DNA of 64,000 nucleotides from Promineifilum sp. Lineage in GTDB: Bacteria > Chloroflexota > Anaerolineae > Promineifilales > Promineifilaceae. The notes beneath the pieces are model-generated. The model saw nothing but the letters and a program-made list of their open reading frames with translations. It had not been told where the DNA came from and did no database searches. Shown in pieces: positions 34,437 through 41,998 of this stretch (the first letter of the stretch is position 1; each line of letters begins with the position of its first letter). The stretch is from NCBI GenBank assembly GCA_017983515.1, contig JAGOBF010000006.1, positions 1-64,000 of the forward strand. Reading direction: 5' to 3'. A program made the translations under genes and the position numbers.

Positions 34437-36995
34437 TCAGTCGCCGGCGACGGTCGACGTCAATATCGCCAACAACCTCCGCGTCACGTCCTTCGTGTCC
34501 GGCCCGATGTCGGCCGGCGGGCCGACGCAGGCCGGGCAGCCGGCAGTGCAGCGGCAATCGCCCACCAGCTCCAGCGCCGCGGCCAGCAGCGTGTCGTGCA
34601 GCTCATACAGCCGTTCGCTGAAGCCAACCCCGGCCGGCACGCGCTCGTAGACCACCAGCGTCGGCGCGCGCGTCACCGGGCTAAGCGACTCGGCCGAGAC
34701 GCTGATGTCGCTGGGGTCGCACATCAGGAACAGCGGCGCCAGATTGCCCAGTGCGTAGCCCAGCCCGGCCAGCGCTGAGCGCGTCTGCTGCCCCAGTTCG
34801 GCCCGGCGGTGGCAGCTGGGGCACAGCGTCACCAGATTATCGAGATGGTTGGCGATCTGGTAATTCTCGTTCACGCCGGGCAAATAGCCGTACTCGCGGA
34901 AGGGCCGGATGTGGTGAATATGGAGCAGGGTCTCGTCGGCGCTCGCGCCGCATGTGCGACAACGGCGGCCGTCGCGCTCCAGCGCCAGCTTGCGCTGCCC
35001 CTGCCAATTCGGGCCGTAGTCATTGGGCCGCAGCAGGATGCCCAGGTCATAGAGCCGGCCGGTCAGCGCCTCGCTAAAGACCAGCCAGTAGCCGGTCGTC
35101 TCCAACGTCATGGCCGGCAGGTCGATGGGGCCAAAGCCGAGCGTCTCGCTGGTGTAGCGGCGCACCTTGCGGTAGCCGGTGGCCTGGGTGATGATCGTCG
35201 CCTCGCCATAGGCGACCGTCAGGCCGCCGTGCTCCCGCTCGGCCACGGCCTCCAGCCGCCGGATGCTGCTGCCGGAGGCGGCCCAGGTGAAGTAGTCCAC
35301 GTCCACCGGGCGCACGTCGGCCAGGCGGCCGTCCCAGTCGAGCCGCTCCACCAGATAGGTCTGGGCCTGATGGCTGTAGATCGCCCCCTCGTGGACCATC
35401 ATCGCCGCGCTGGCCAGCTCGACCTGCCCGATGACGTTGGGTTGGTCGCCGCTGACGTCCTGGATGACCACGGTTTCGTCACCGCCGGTGCGCAGCGAGA
35501 CGGCCGCCGACGGCGCGCCGTCGCCCACGTAGTGGTAATGATCGCGCGTGGCGTGCAAGTCGCCCGCCCGCGCCAGGTCGTCGAGCACCGGCTGAACCGG
35601 GTCGAAGCCGCCGAAAGCCTCGTCGGCGGCGAAAGGCAGTTCGAAGGCGGCACACAGCAGGTGGCGGGTCAGGATGGGCAGGTTGTCGGGGTTGGTCAGG
35701 GCGTGTTCCGGCGAGCGGCCGAACAGGTAGCGCGGGTGCAGGCACAGGTACTGATCGAGCGCGCCGTTGCCCGCCACCAGCACAGCCGCCGAGCGCGCGG
35801 CCCGGCGGCCGGCCCGGCCGACCTGCTGCCACGTCCCGGCGATGGTGCCGGGGTAGCCGGTCAGGACGGCCGCGTCCAGCGCCCCGATGTCGATGCCCAG
35901 TTCCAGCGCGTTGGTCGCCACCACGCCGCGCACCGCGCCGTCGCGCAGCCCGGCCTCGATGGCCCGCCGCTCCAGCGGCAGGTAGCCGCCGCGATAGCCC
36001 ATCACCAGCGGCGGTGCGTCGTCGCTCCCCTTCTCGGGGCCCCGAAAGGCCAGTTCGTCGCGCAAATAGGTGAGTAGCAGTTCCACTGTTTGGCGGGCGC
36101 GGGCGAAGACGATGGTCTGGATGTCCCGCGCCAGGAAGGTCAGGGCCGCGTCCTTGGCGGCCAGGACGGTGCTCGACCGCAGCCCCAGCTCTTCATCGAT
36201 GATGGGCGGGTTGTAGAGGATGAAGTCCTTGCGACCTTGCGGTGCGCCGTTGTCCGACTCATCGACGAGCGTGAACGGCCGTTCGATCAATCGTTCGGCG
36301 TGTTCGCGGGGGTTGGCGATCGTGGCCGAGGCGCAAATGAACTGCGGATCGCTGCCGTAGAAGTGGCACAGGCGCTGCAGGCGGCGCAGGACGTTGGCGA
36401 CGTGGCTGCCGAAGACGCCGCGATAGCTATGGATCTCATCTACGACGACGAACTCCAGACGTCCGAACAGCGCCCGCCACGAGGGGTGGAAGGGCAGGAT
36501 GCCGGCGTGGAGCATGTCGGGGTTGGTGATGAGAATGCCGCCGCCGGCGCGGATGCTCGGCCGCTTGCCGCGCGGCGTGTCGCCGTCGTAAGTGTGGACC
36601 TGCACCGGCAGCCGGGCGGCGGCAACGATGGCCGCCGTCTCCGCTTCCTGGTCGTGGGCCAGCGCCTTGGTCGGAAAGAGATAGAGGGCGCGCGCCGCCG
36701 GGTCGGCCGCCAGCCGCGACAACACGGGCAGCGTGTAACAGAGCGATTTGCCGCTGGCCGTGGTGGTGGCGACGACGACGTTCTCGCCGCGCCCCACGGC
36801 TTCGATGGCCATGGCCTGGTGTCTATAGAGCTGCTCGATGCCCCGCGCGCGCCAGGCGGCCGCCAGCCGCGGATCGAGCGAGTCGGGCATGGGCGCATAG
36901 CGGCCGGGGCGCGGCGGAATGCGCTCCCAGGCGACGACATTGGCGACGAAGTCGCGGTTGGCGCGGAGGTGGTCGAGGAGGGGGGGAAGCATCAA
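34437..36995 (-). CDS. SF2 (DExH) helicase of the MrfA/DUF1998 type with an internal HNH-like segment
   Basis: The 852-residue product has an N-terminal SF2 helicase: motif I ATTTASGKSLCY, motif II VVVDEIHSYRG, motif III SATI, and motif VI QQVGRAGRR. A DUF1998-like C-terminal region follows, with the terminal Cys cluster CRCTAGCPACVGP, the metal-binding mark of MrfA/YprA-type repair helicases. Between them (about residues 680-750) is CRTCG ... IHHIRPF ... CPSCHRRAE, an HNH-nuclease-like zinc-finger motif with His-His and two Cys pairs, unusual in this family. A fusion of helicase and nuclease would suit DNA repair or anti-invader activity. Two ATGs (36995, 36992) are possible starts. The next gene upstream on this strand is the nucleotidyltransferase (start 37460). 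Confidence 0.85.
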   Translation of the reverse strand: MMLPPLLDHLRANRDFVANVVAWERIPPRPGRYAPMPDSLDPRLAAAWRARGIEQLYRHQAMAIEAVGRGENVVVATTTASGKSLCYTLPVLSRLAADPAARALYLFPTKALAHDQEAETAAIVAAARLPVQVHTYDGDTPRGKRPSIRAGGGILITNPDMLHAGILPFHPSWRALFGRLEFVVVDEIHSYRGVFGSHVANVLRRLQRLCHFYGSDPQFICASATIANPREHAERLIERPFTLVDESDNGAPQGRKDFILYNPPIIDEELGLRSSTVLAAKDAALTFLARDIQTIVFARARQTVELLLTYLRDELAFRGPEKGSDDAPPLVMGYRGGYLPLERRAIEAGLRDGAVRGVVATNALELGIDIGALDAAVLTGYPGTIAGTWQQVGRAGRRAARSAAVLVAGNGALDQYLCLHPRYLFGRSPEHALTNPDNLPILTRHLLCAAFELPFAADEAFGGFDPVQPVLDDLARAGDLHATRDHYHYVGDGAPSAAVSLRTGGDETVVIQDVSGDQPNVIGQVELASAAMMVHEGAIYSHQAQTYLVERLDWDGRLADVRPVDVDYFTWAASGSSIRRLEAVAEREHGGLTVAYGEATIITQATGYRKVRRYTSETLGFGPIDLPAMTLETTGYWLVFSEALTGRLYDLGILLRPNDYGPNWQGQRKLALERDGRRCRTCGASADETLLHIHHIRPFREYGYLPGVNENYQIANHLDNLVTLCPSCHRRAELGQQTRSALAGLGYALGNLAPLFLMCDPSDISVSAESLSPVTRAPTLVVYERVPAGVGFSERLYELHDTLLAAALELVGDCRCTAGCPACVGPPADIGPDTKDVTRRLLAILTSTVAGD

Positions 36996-37007
36996 GCAAA
37001 TATGGGG

Positions 37008-37460
37008 CTACTTTGCAGCTAATCTAAGAGCCTCAACGTCGAGCAAGTCCTGAGGTCGGCCAGAGGCTAGTTTAGCGGTGATGAGGTCTTCTCTGGAGAT
37101 GAATGCTACATCAAGATCATCAAAGTCGACGACAATTCGTCTGCCCCATGCTTCTTCGAATTCGACGCCGGGTATACCCATTAGTATATCGATGCGAACC
37201 GGCGGCACACCCATCTGGTAGAAATACCCTTCTTCCGAAAAATCCGCTTCACTCAATCCCTCAAGTGGAGCACCAAATTTCAGCAATGTTTTGTAAATGG
37301 CGTGGGCGTTTCCGGTATCCGTGGCGACCCATACGTCCAGATCACCGGTAAATCGAGGCTCGGCATACTGAATAACGGCATAGCCGCCAATAACGAGGTA
37401 CTTAACGCCGTTGTCGTTGAAAAGACGCAACAGATCGCTGAAGTCGGAGTTGACGAACAT
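37008..37460 (-). CDS. Nucleotidyltransferase (AbiEii/DUF6036-like)
   Basis: The 150-residue product has the nucleotidyltransferase fold signature VIGGYAVIQY (GG-x-A) and the catalytic DxD pattern in FTGDLDVWVAT, with RIDIL as the third acidic strand. It resembles type IV toxin-like AbiEii and DUF6036 proteins. The gene overlaps the preceding 68-codon gene by 59 bases, an arrangement repeatedly seen for this pair. A role as the toxin of a two-gene module is plausible but not shown. Confidence 0.75.
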   Translation of the reverse strand: MFVNSDFSDLLRLFNDNGVKYLVIGGYAVIQYAEPRFTGDLDVWVATDTGNAHAIYKTLLKFGAPLEGLSEADFSEEGYFYQMGVPPVRIDILMGIPGVEFEEAWGRRIVVDFDDLDVAFISREDLITAKLASGRPQDLLDVEALRLAAK

Positions 37461-37608
37461 CTAGCCCTTTGACCTTTGCCGCATGACGGACAAGTTGCCA
37501 CGCCGCTTCAAATCGTGCGGAGGGCGGCTGTGCTTGCCAGAATTGAATATCGAATGATCGATCGAGGTCTTCAAGCCGGCCGGTACGTTCTATAAATCCT
37601 TCGCGCAT
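37402..37608 (-). CDS. Small partner protein of the nucleotidyltransferase
   Basis: The 68-residue product (MREGFIERTGRLEDLDRSFD ... FWQAQPPSARFEAAWQLVRHA ... RLQRSVASFQRQRR) is basic and helical. A family I recognise by pattern has this R-L-Q-R-S-V ending directly in front of nucleotidyltransferase genes. It overlaps the next gene by 59 bases and shares its promoter, so it is a likely cognate partner, possibly an antitoxin. The -10 box TATAAT sits eight bases before its ATG, so the mRNA may lack a leader. Confidence 0.65.
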   Translation of the reverse strand: MREGFIERTGRLEDLDRSFDIQFWQAQPPSARFEAAWQLVRHAAKVKGLDVRQLRLQRSVASFQRQRR

Positions 37609-37616
37609 AGTAAATA

Positions 37617-37622
37617 ATTATA
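37617..37622 (-). promoter_or_regulatory. -10 box for the nucleotidyltransferase pair
   Basis: TATAAT on the minus strand (ATTATA at 37617-37622) ends eight bases before the ATG at 37608. The -35 is weak. Confidence 0.5.
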
Positions 37623-37668
37623 GCACAAATGGTCGCTAATTCGACTATTTTTGTAGCGGCATTTCATT

Positions 37669-37950
37669 CTACTTCCAGTCGCTATACAATGGCTTGCGAA
37701 CGTGGGCCAACCACTCGTCGTCGAGTTCGAGCCTGTCACTCCCCGTGCCGAAGGCGCTCCGGGCGCGCTCTGGTTTGAGCGTCGATCTGATTGATCTCTT
37801 GCCAGCGGCGATATTCTCTATGCTAATTACCGCCATCTGCGGCCGGCCGAACGTCTCCACGACGTAGACGACCTTCTCTTCCTTCACCGCCTGAATGACA
37901 TCCGTCAACTTTTGTCTCAATTCGGTCGCGCCGATCTGCCTCTCTTCCAT
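37669..37950 (-). CDS. Phd/YefM-like antitoxin-type protein
   Basis: The 93-residue product has the Phd/YefM N-terminus (IGATELRQKLTDVIQAVKEEKVVYVVETFGRPQMAVISIEN), a fold that binds DNA and usually pairs with a Doc or YoeB toxin. No toxin is directly adjacent on this strand, so it may be an orphan, or its partner may have been lost. Start at 37950 (ATG), although the ribosome site is weak. It sits in an AT-rich, accessory-looking stretch. Confidence 0.7.
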   Translation of the reverse strand: MEERQIGATELRQKLTDVIQAVKEEKVVYVVETFGRPQMAVISIENIAAGKRSIRSTLKPERARSAFGTGSDRLELDDEWLAHVRKPLYSDWK

Positions 37951-38040
37951 CTTGTACCATGTCGAAATGAGTTTACAAGGCTTGTAAATATTCCAAACGT
38001 TATCAACGATCTGGTTTGAATTACCAACCAACTCTCTTCT

Positions 38041-38637
38041 TTAAGAAATAGTTGCGTATGGCCTGGCTGCTTTAAGCCACGCGTCACAGTATGGAGGCGC
38101 AATTCTCCGAACTTCGTCCTTTTCCATCTCACGTATGAACCAGTTAAGTAATCCATCCCAATTAGAAAAATCGCCTTTCTCGTGAAGCTGCCAGCCAAGT
38201 TCATCTAATGTCCAATGATCTTTGGCGCTATTTGTCAGCATAGAACAGGTAACCCAGTTTGACTTGTCATGGGCTCCGCCACGAGCCCGAGGGATGAGAT
38301 GGTCAACGGTAGGGAACAATTCCCAAAAGGCGATGTGAGTTGCCGACATTTTCCAATTTGGATGACTAGGAAATTGGTTAGGTAAGATTGTAGAGATCAA
38401 ATAAAATACAGGAGGGTATATAAGACGAGTTCCTCGGTATCGATCGATAAACCCATCTTCAATGAATACTTCCGTTTTTTGCTTAATCGTGAAGCTCCCT
38501 GAGATTTTAGGGATTGATTGAAAAGGGTAGTGGTTTAATATCTCACTTGACGCTCCAGCGATGTCCTTCCTTGAGATCAAGTCGCAAACTCGTGAGATAA
38601 TTGACGAACGCTCTTCCATAATCAGGTAAACCTCCAT
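38041..38637 (-). CDS. HNH-endonuclease-like protein
   Basis: The product of about 198 residues has the HNH pattern PTVDHLIPRARGGAHDKSNWVTCS followed by NSAKDHW (His in DHLIP, Asn in KSNWV, His in KDHW), placed at about residues 110-140. The N-terminal 90 residues are AT-rich, basic and unlike a known domain. An ATG at 38655 or 38637 begins it. Codon use and GC are lower than the neighbourhood, suggesting acquisition. Whether it cuts DNA is untested. Confidence 0.65.
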   Translation of the reverse strand: MEVYLIMEERSSIISRVCDLISRKDIAGASSEILNHYPFQSIPKISGSFTIKQKTEVFIEDGFIDRYRGTRLIYPPVFYLISTILPNQFPSHPNWKMSATHIAFWELFPTVDHLIPRARGGAHDKSNWVTCSMLTNSAKDHWTLDELGWQLHEKGDFSNWDGLLNWFIREMEKDEVRRIAPPYCDAWLKAARPYATIS

Positions 38638-38655
38638 AATCGTCCTCGCCCGCAT

Positions 38656-39141
38656 GATCCCTGTTTATTTTCCAACGCGTATCAATGCCACATCACGGGG
38701 TTGAGATTCAATAATGATGGCACGAATGGCCATAATCATGATAACACGCATTAACACAAGTCCCATCACTTCCCAATAATTTCTGAACAGCTCCGGGCTA
38801 AGCAGCCACTATGCAAAGCGAGAAACTACAAATGGACGTGGCGCGTCAGACCGGCGCGATCGCCCGTTCGGGCGAACCCTTCACCGACACGTTCATCGCC
38901 ACGCCGGGCAACCTGTAATTAAGATCGGCGGCATCGGCATCGGTGTGCCGGCCTTGCTGGAGCGGTACAAGAAGCCACCACCCCAGTTGCCAAAACGGCC
39001 ACCATTCGCTCCACCTGAGATAGCGCCGTTCATTCGCCATACCGACCCTTTTTTGCCTAAACCCGCCGCTGGGCCTGTTCTTTCCCAGCGGTGACGGCGG
39101 GTTTCATCCCTCTGTGAATAAGCGCAGAATACCGGCCGCTT
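38656..39141. other. Gene-poor, AT-rich stretch
   Basis: I see no confident gene. A 35-codon frame runs from 38811 to 38918 (plus strand, ATG to TAA; ending ITATPGNL-like), which could be a remnant. Confidence 0.4.
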
Positions 39142-39145
39142 TCGA

Positions 39146-39197
39146 TTGACTGGACCGCTTTATCTGCTAAGATTTAACCAGTGTTAATTTTAACACT
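39146..39197 (+). promoter_or_regulatory. Promoter plus operator ahead of the metal ATPase
   Basis: TTGACT (39146-39151), 16 bases, TAAGAT (39168-39173), then a perfect 18-base palindrome AGTGTTAATTTTAACACT (39180-39197) at the expected start of transcription. Such placement suits a repressor (ArsR or similar) that responds to metal. Confidence 0.65.
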
Positions 39198-39337
39198 AAC
39201 ACCAATTAATAATAATCTTGCCTTTTTGTCATACCTGGTACATGTCAAAGGACACTATCGGCGAAGGGGCGAGCGAGAGAGAAATAAAACAGGCGGCGGC
39301 AGGCACTATTGAACATCGCCGTCCTGGGGAACCGGAT

Positions 39338-41857
39338 ATGAGTGACCAAACGATCATTGAACCCTATGAGCACGAAGACGACCTGAGTTGCCTCGAACTC
39401 CTCGACGAGACGGTCGCTGCCCAGGACGGCATCCTCGACGTCGAACTTGACACGGCCGGCGAGACGGTGACCTTCGCCTATGACCCGCGCCGCGTGGCTG
39501 AGGGCGATATCGCCCGGCTGGCCCACGACGTCGCCCCCATCCTGCAAGACCGCTGGCAGACCTGCACCCTGCGGCTGGATAAGCGCGGCGGCCGCTCCTG
39601 CGAGTCGTGCGCCCTGGCCCTGGAACGGCAGGTGAGCCAGTTGCCCGGCGTGCGGCGAGCCACGGCCAGCTTCGCCGGCGGCGTCATGAGCGTCCACTAC
39701 GACGACGCGCTCATCTCCGCCGGCGATATCACCCGCCGTGTCGCGGGGCTGGGCGTCGGCGTCGGCCCGTCATCGGCGATCCTGCCCGCCAGCGCAGATA
39801 TTACTGTAGGGGCCGGTTTGAAACCCGCCCCTGCCACACCCGTCCCCACCAGCCTGCGCCAGTGGCTGACTCCGCAAAAGCTCCAGGCCATCCTGACCGT
39901 CATCACCTTTCTGGCGATGATGAGCGGCTGGCTAATCGAACGGTCTGTGGGCGCGCCCACCGCCATCACGACGATGCTCTTCGTCATCGCCTACGTGGCC
40001 GGCGGCGCGTTTGGCCTGAAGGGCGGCATCGAGTCGCTCAGGGCCCGCACCATCGACATCGATTTGCTGATGATCCTGGCCGCCCTGGGCGCGGCCGTCG
40101 TCGGGCAGCCGTTCGAAGGGGCCATGCTGCTGTTCCTCTTCTCGCTATCCAACACCTTGCAAGACTTCGCCATGGACCGGACGCGCCACGCCATTCGCGC
40201 CCTGATGAAGCTGCGGCCCAGCCAGGCCGAAATCTATCGCGGCGACCGGCTGGTGACGCTGCCCATCGAGCAGGTGCGCGTCGGCGACCGCATGCTGGTG
40301 CGGCCGGGCGACCGCATCGCCCTCGACGGCATGGTGATCACCGGCGCGGGCAGCGTCGACCAGTCTTCGCTGACCGGCGAGTCGCTGCCCATCTATAAGG
40401 AAAAGGGCGACCCATGCTTCGCCGGGACGATCAACCAGGACGGCAGCTTGGAGATAGGCGTCACCAAGCTCGCCAAAGACTCGACCATCGCCCGCCTGAT
40501 TCAAATGGTCGAAGAAGCCCAAAGCGAAAAGGCCGAGACCCAGCGTTTTATCGACAAATTCGAACAGTATTACGCGGTCGGCGTCATCGTCTTCACGGGG
40601 TTGGTGGCCGTCGTGCCGGTGCTGTTCATGGGCCAGGCGTTCAACGCCGCCTTCTACACGGCCATGACCGTCATGGTGGCCGCCTCGCCCTGCGCCATCG
40701 TCATCAGCACCCCGGCCACCGTTCTGTCGGCCATCGGCAACGGGGCGCGGCGCGGCGTGCTGTTCAAGGGCGGCATCCACGTGGAAAACGCGGCCACGGT
40801 CAAGGTGATCGCTTTCGACAAGACGGGCACGCTGACGATGGGCAAGCCGGAAGTGACAACGGTGCGGCTGTTCGACGAAGAGGCGGAGGAGTACGACAAA
40901 CCGCTAGTCCGTTCAGAGGCGATGGATGATGCCTGGCGTCCCGGCGTTTTGGCGTTGAATTCCGATGTCGATCTGCTGCGGCTGGCCGCGGCCGTGGAGG
41001 ATCGCAGCGAGCATCCGCTGGCGCGGGCGGTGCTGGTCGAGGCCGGGAAGCGCGGCATCGCCGTGCCGGAGGTGGCCAACTTCCAGTCAATCGCCGGGCA
41101 GGGCGTGCGCGGCCTGGTGGCCGACCCGATCCACGGCGCGACGGAGATCCACATCGGCAACCCGCGTTACTTCGCCGGCTTCGAGGACAACGGCCGGCTG
41201 GCAGCGGTGACGGCCGTCGTCAACGAGCTGGAGGCGGAAGGGCAGACAAGCGTCATCGTGGCCCACGTGACTGAGGGAACGGCCGCGCGCTACCTGGGCG
41301 TCATCGGCCTGGCCGACGCGCTGCGGCCCGACGCCCCGGCCGTCGTGGCCGAACTGAAGGCCGCCGGCGTCGAGCGGGTGATCATGCTGACCGGCGACAA
41401 CCAGCGCGTGGCCGAGCGCATCGCCGCCGCAGCCGGGGTTGATGAGGTCTTCGCCGACTTGATGCCGGAGGACAAGGTGGCCGCTGTGCGCTACGTGCGC
41501 GACCACTACGGCCCGGTGGCGATGGTCGGCGACGGCGTCAACGACGCCCCGGCGCTGGCCGCGGCCACCATCGGCATCGCCATGGGCGCGGCGGGCACCG
41601 ACGTGGCCCTGGAGACGGCCGACATCGTGCTGATGGCCGACGATCTGAAGAACATCCCCTACGTCATCCGCCTGAGCCGGGCCACGCGCCGGACGCTGAT
41701 CGTCAACCTGAGCTTCGCCCTGTTCATGATCGCGCTGATGCTGAGCGCCATTTTTGTCCGTGACCTGCCGCTGCCGCTGGCCGTCATCGGCCACGAGGGC
41801 GGCACGGTGCTGGTGTCGCTGAACGGGATGCGGTTATTAGCTTATAAGGGGCGGTAG
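39338..41857 (+). CDS. P1B-4-type heavy-metal (Zn/Co/Cd) export ATPase
   Basis: The 839-residue product has an N-terminal heavy-metal-associated region. Its second unit carries CESC (Cys88, Cys91), while the first lacks the usual Cys pair. A variable linker follows and then the P-type core: TGES, SPC in transmembrane helix 6 (ASPCAIVIS, Cys452), DKTGT (phosphorylated Asp494), the HP motif SEHPLA, and GDGVNDAP. The C-terminal GHEGGT motif and the SPC rather than CPC signature mark group P1B-4, which exports Co, Zn, Cd or similar. A palindromic repeat (39805-39836) is read in frame as VGAGLKPAP in the linker. Start at 39338 has GGGGA seven bases upstream; an ATG at 39242 is the alternative. Confidence 0.92.
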   Translation: MSDQTIIEPYEHEDDLSCLELLDETVAAQDGILDVELDTAGETVTFAYDPRRVAEGDIARLAHDVAPILQDRWQTCTLRLDKRGGRSCESCALALERQVSQLPGVRRATASFAGGVMSVHYDDALISAGDITRRVAGLGVGVGPSSAILPASADITVGAGLKPAPATPVPTSLRQWLTPQKLQAILTVITFLAMMSGWLIERSVGAPTAITTMLFVIAYVAGGAFGLKGGIESLRARTIDIDLLMILAALGAAVVGQPFEGAMLLFLFSLSNTLQDFAMDRTRHAIRALMKLRPSQAEIYRGDRLVTLPIEQVRVGDRMLVRPGDRIALDGMVITGAGSVDQSSLTGESLPIYKEKGDPCFAGTINQDGSLEIGVTKLAKDSTIARLIQMVEEAQSEKAETQRFIDKFEQYYAVGVIVFTGLVAVVPVLFMGQAFNAAFYTAMTVMVAASPCAIVISTPATVLSAIGNGARRGVLFKGGIHVENAATVKVIAFDKTGTLTMGKPEVTTVRLFDEEAEEYDKPLVRSEAMDDAWRPGVLALNSDVDLLRLAAAVEDRSEHPLARAVLVEAGKRGIAVPEVANFQSIAGQGVRGLVADPIHGATEIHIGNPRYFAGFEDNGRLAAVTAVVNELEAEGQTSVIVAHVTEGTAARYLGVIGLADALRPDAPAVVAELKAAGVERVIMLTGDNQRVAERIAAAAGVDEVFADLMPEDKVAAVRYVRDHYGPVAMVGDGVNDAPALAAATIGIAMGAAGTDVALETADIVLMADDLKNIPYVIRLSRATRRTLIVNLSFALFMIALMLSAIFVRDLPLPLAVIGHEGGTVLVSLNGMRLLAYKGR
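39805..39836 (+). repeat. Palindromic repeat inserted in frame inside the metal ATPase gene
   Basis: TGTAGGGGCCGGTTTG is followed by AAACCCGCCCCTGCCA, complementary except for two positions. It is the same family as the intergenic copies at 3618-3646 and 3685-3707. Translation gives VGAGLKPAPAT in the flexible linker before the first membrane helix. Confidence 0.85.
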
Positions 41858-41957
41858 GGGCCGGAAGAAGGGCCGCCCTATTCGCCGTAGGGAGCGGGGG
41901 AGTGCGTGGCGTTTACCGGCATAACCAGCCGGTGCGCTTATGGATTCCTTCCCAATG

Positions 41958-41988
41958 ATCTGCCTAATTTGCCCTATCCGCGGATAAT
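41958..41988 (+). repeat. 31-base ATCTGCC...CCGCGGATAAT repeat immediately before murE
   Basis: Matches the copy at 58642-58672 (reverse strand) at 25 of 31 positions. It ends with GATAAT ten bases before the ATG at 41999, so its end could serve as a -10 box. Confidence 0.7.
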
Positions 41989-41998
41989 CCCTCTTCAT

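Noticed and set aside
38846-39040. 64-codon minus-strand open frame
   Set aside because: No ribosome site, no family and in a gene-poor stretch; treated as chance.
39698-41794. Minus-strand open frames opposite the metal ATPase
   Set aside because: They lack starts with ribosome sites and known domains, and the plus-strand gene is certain.
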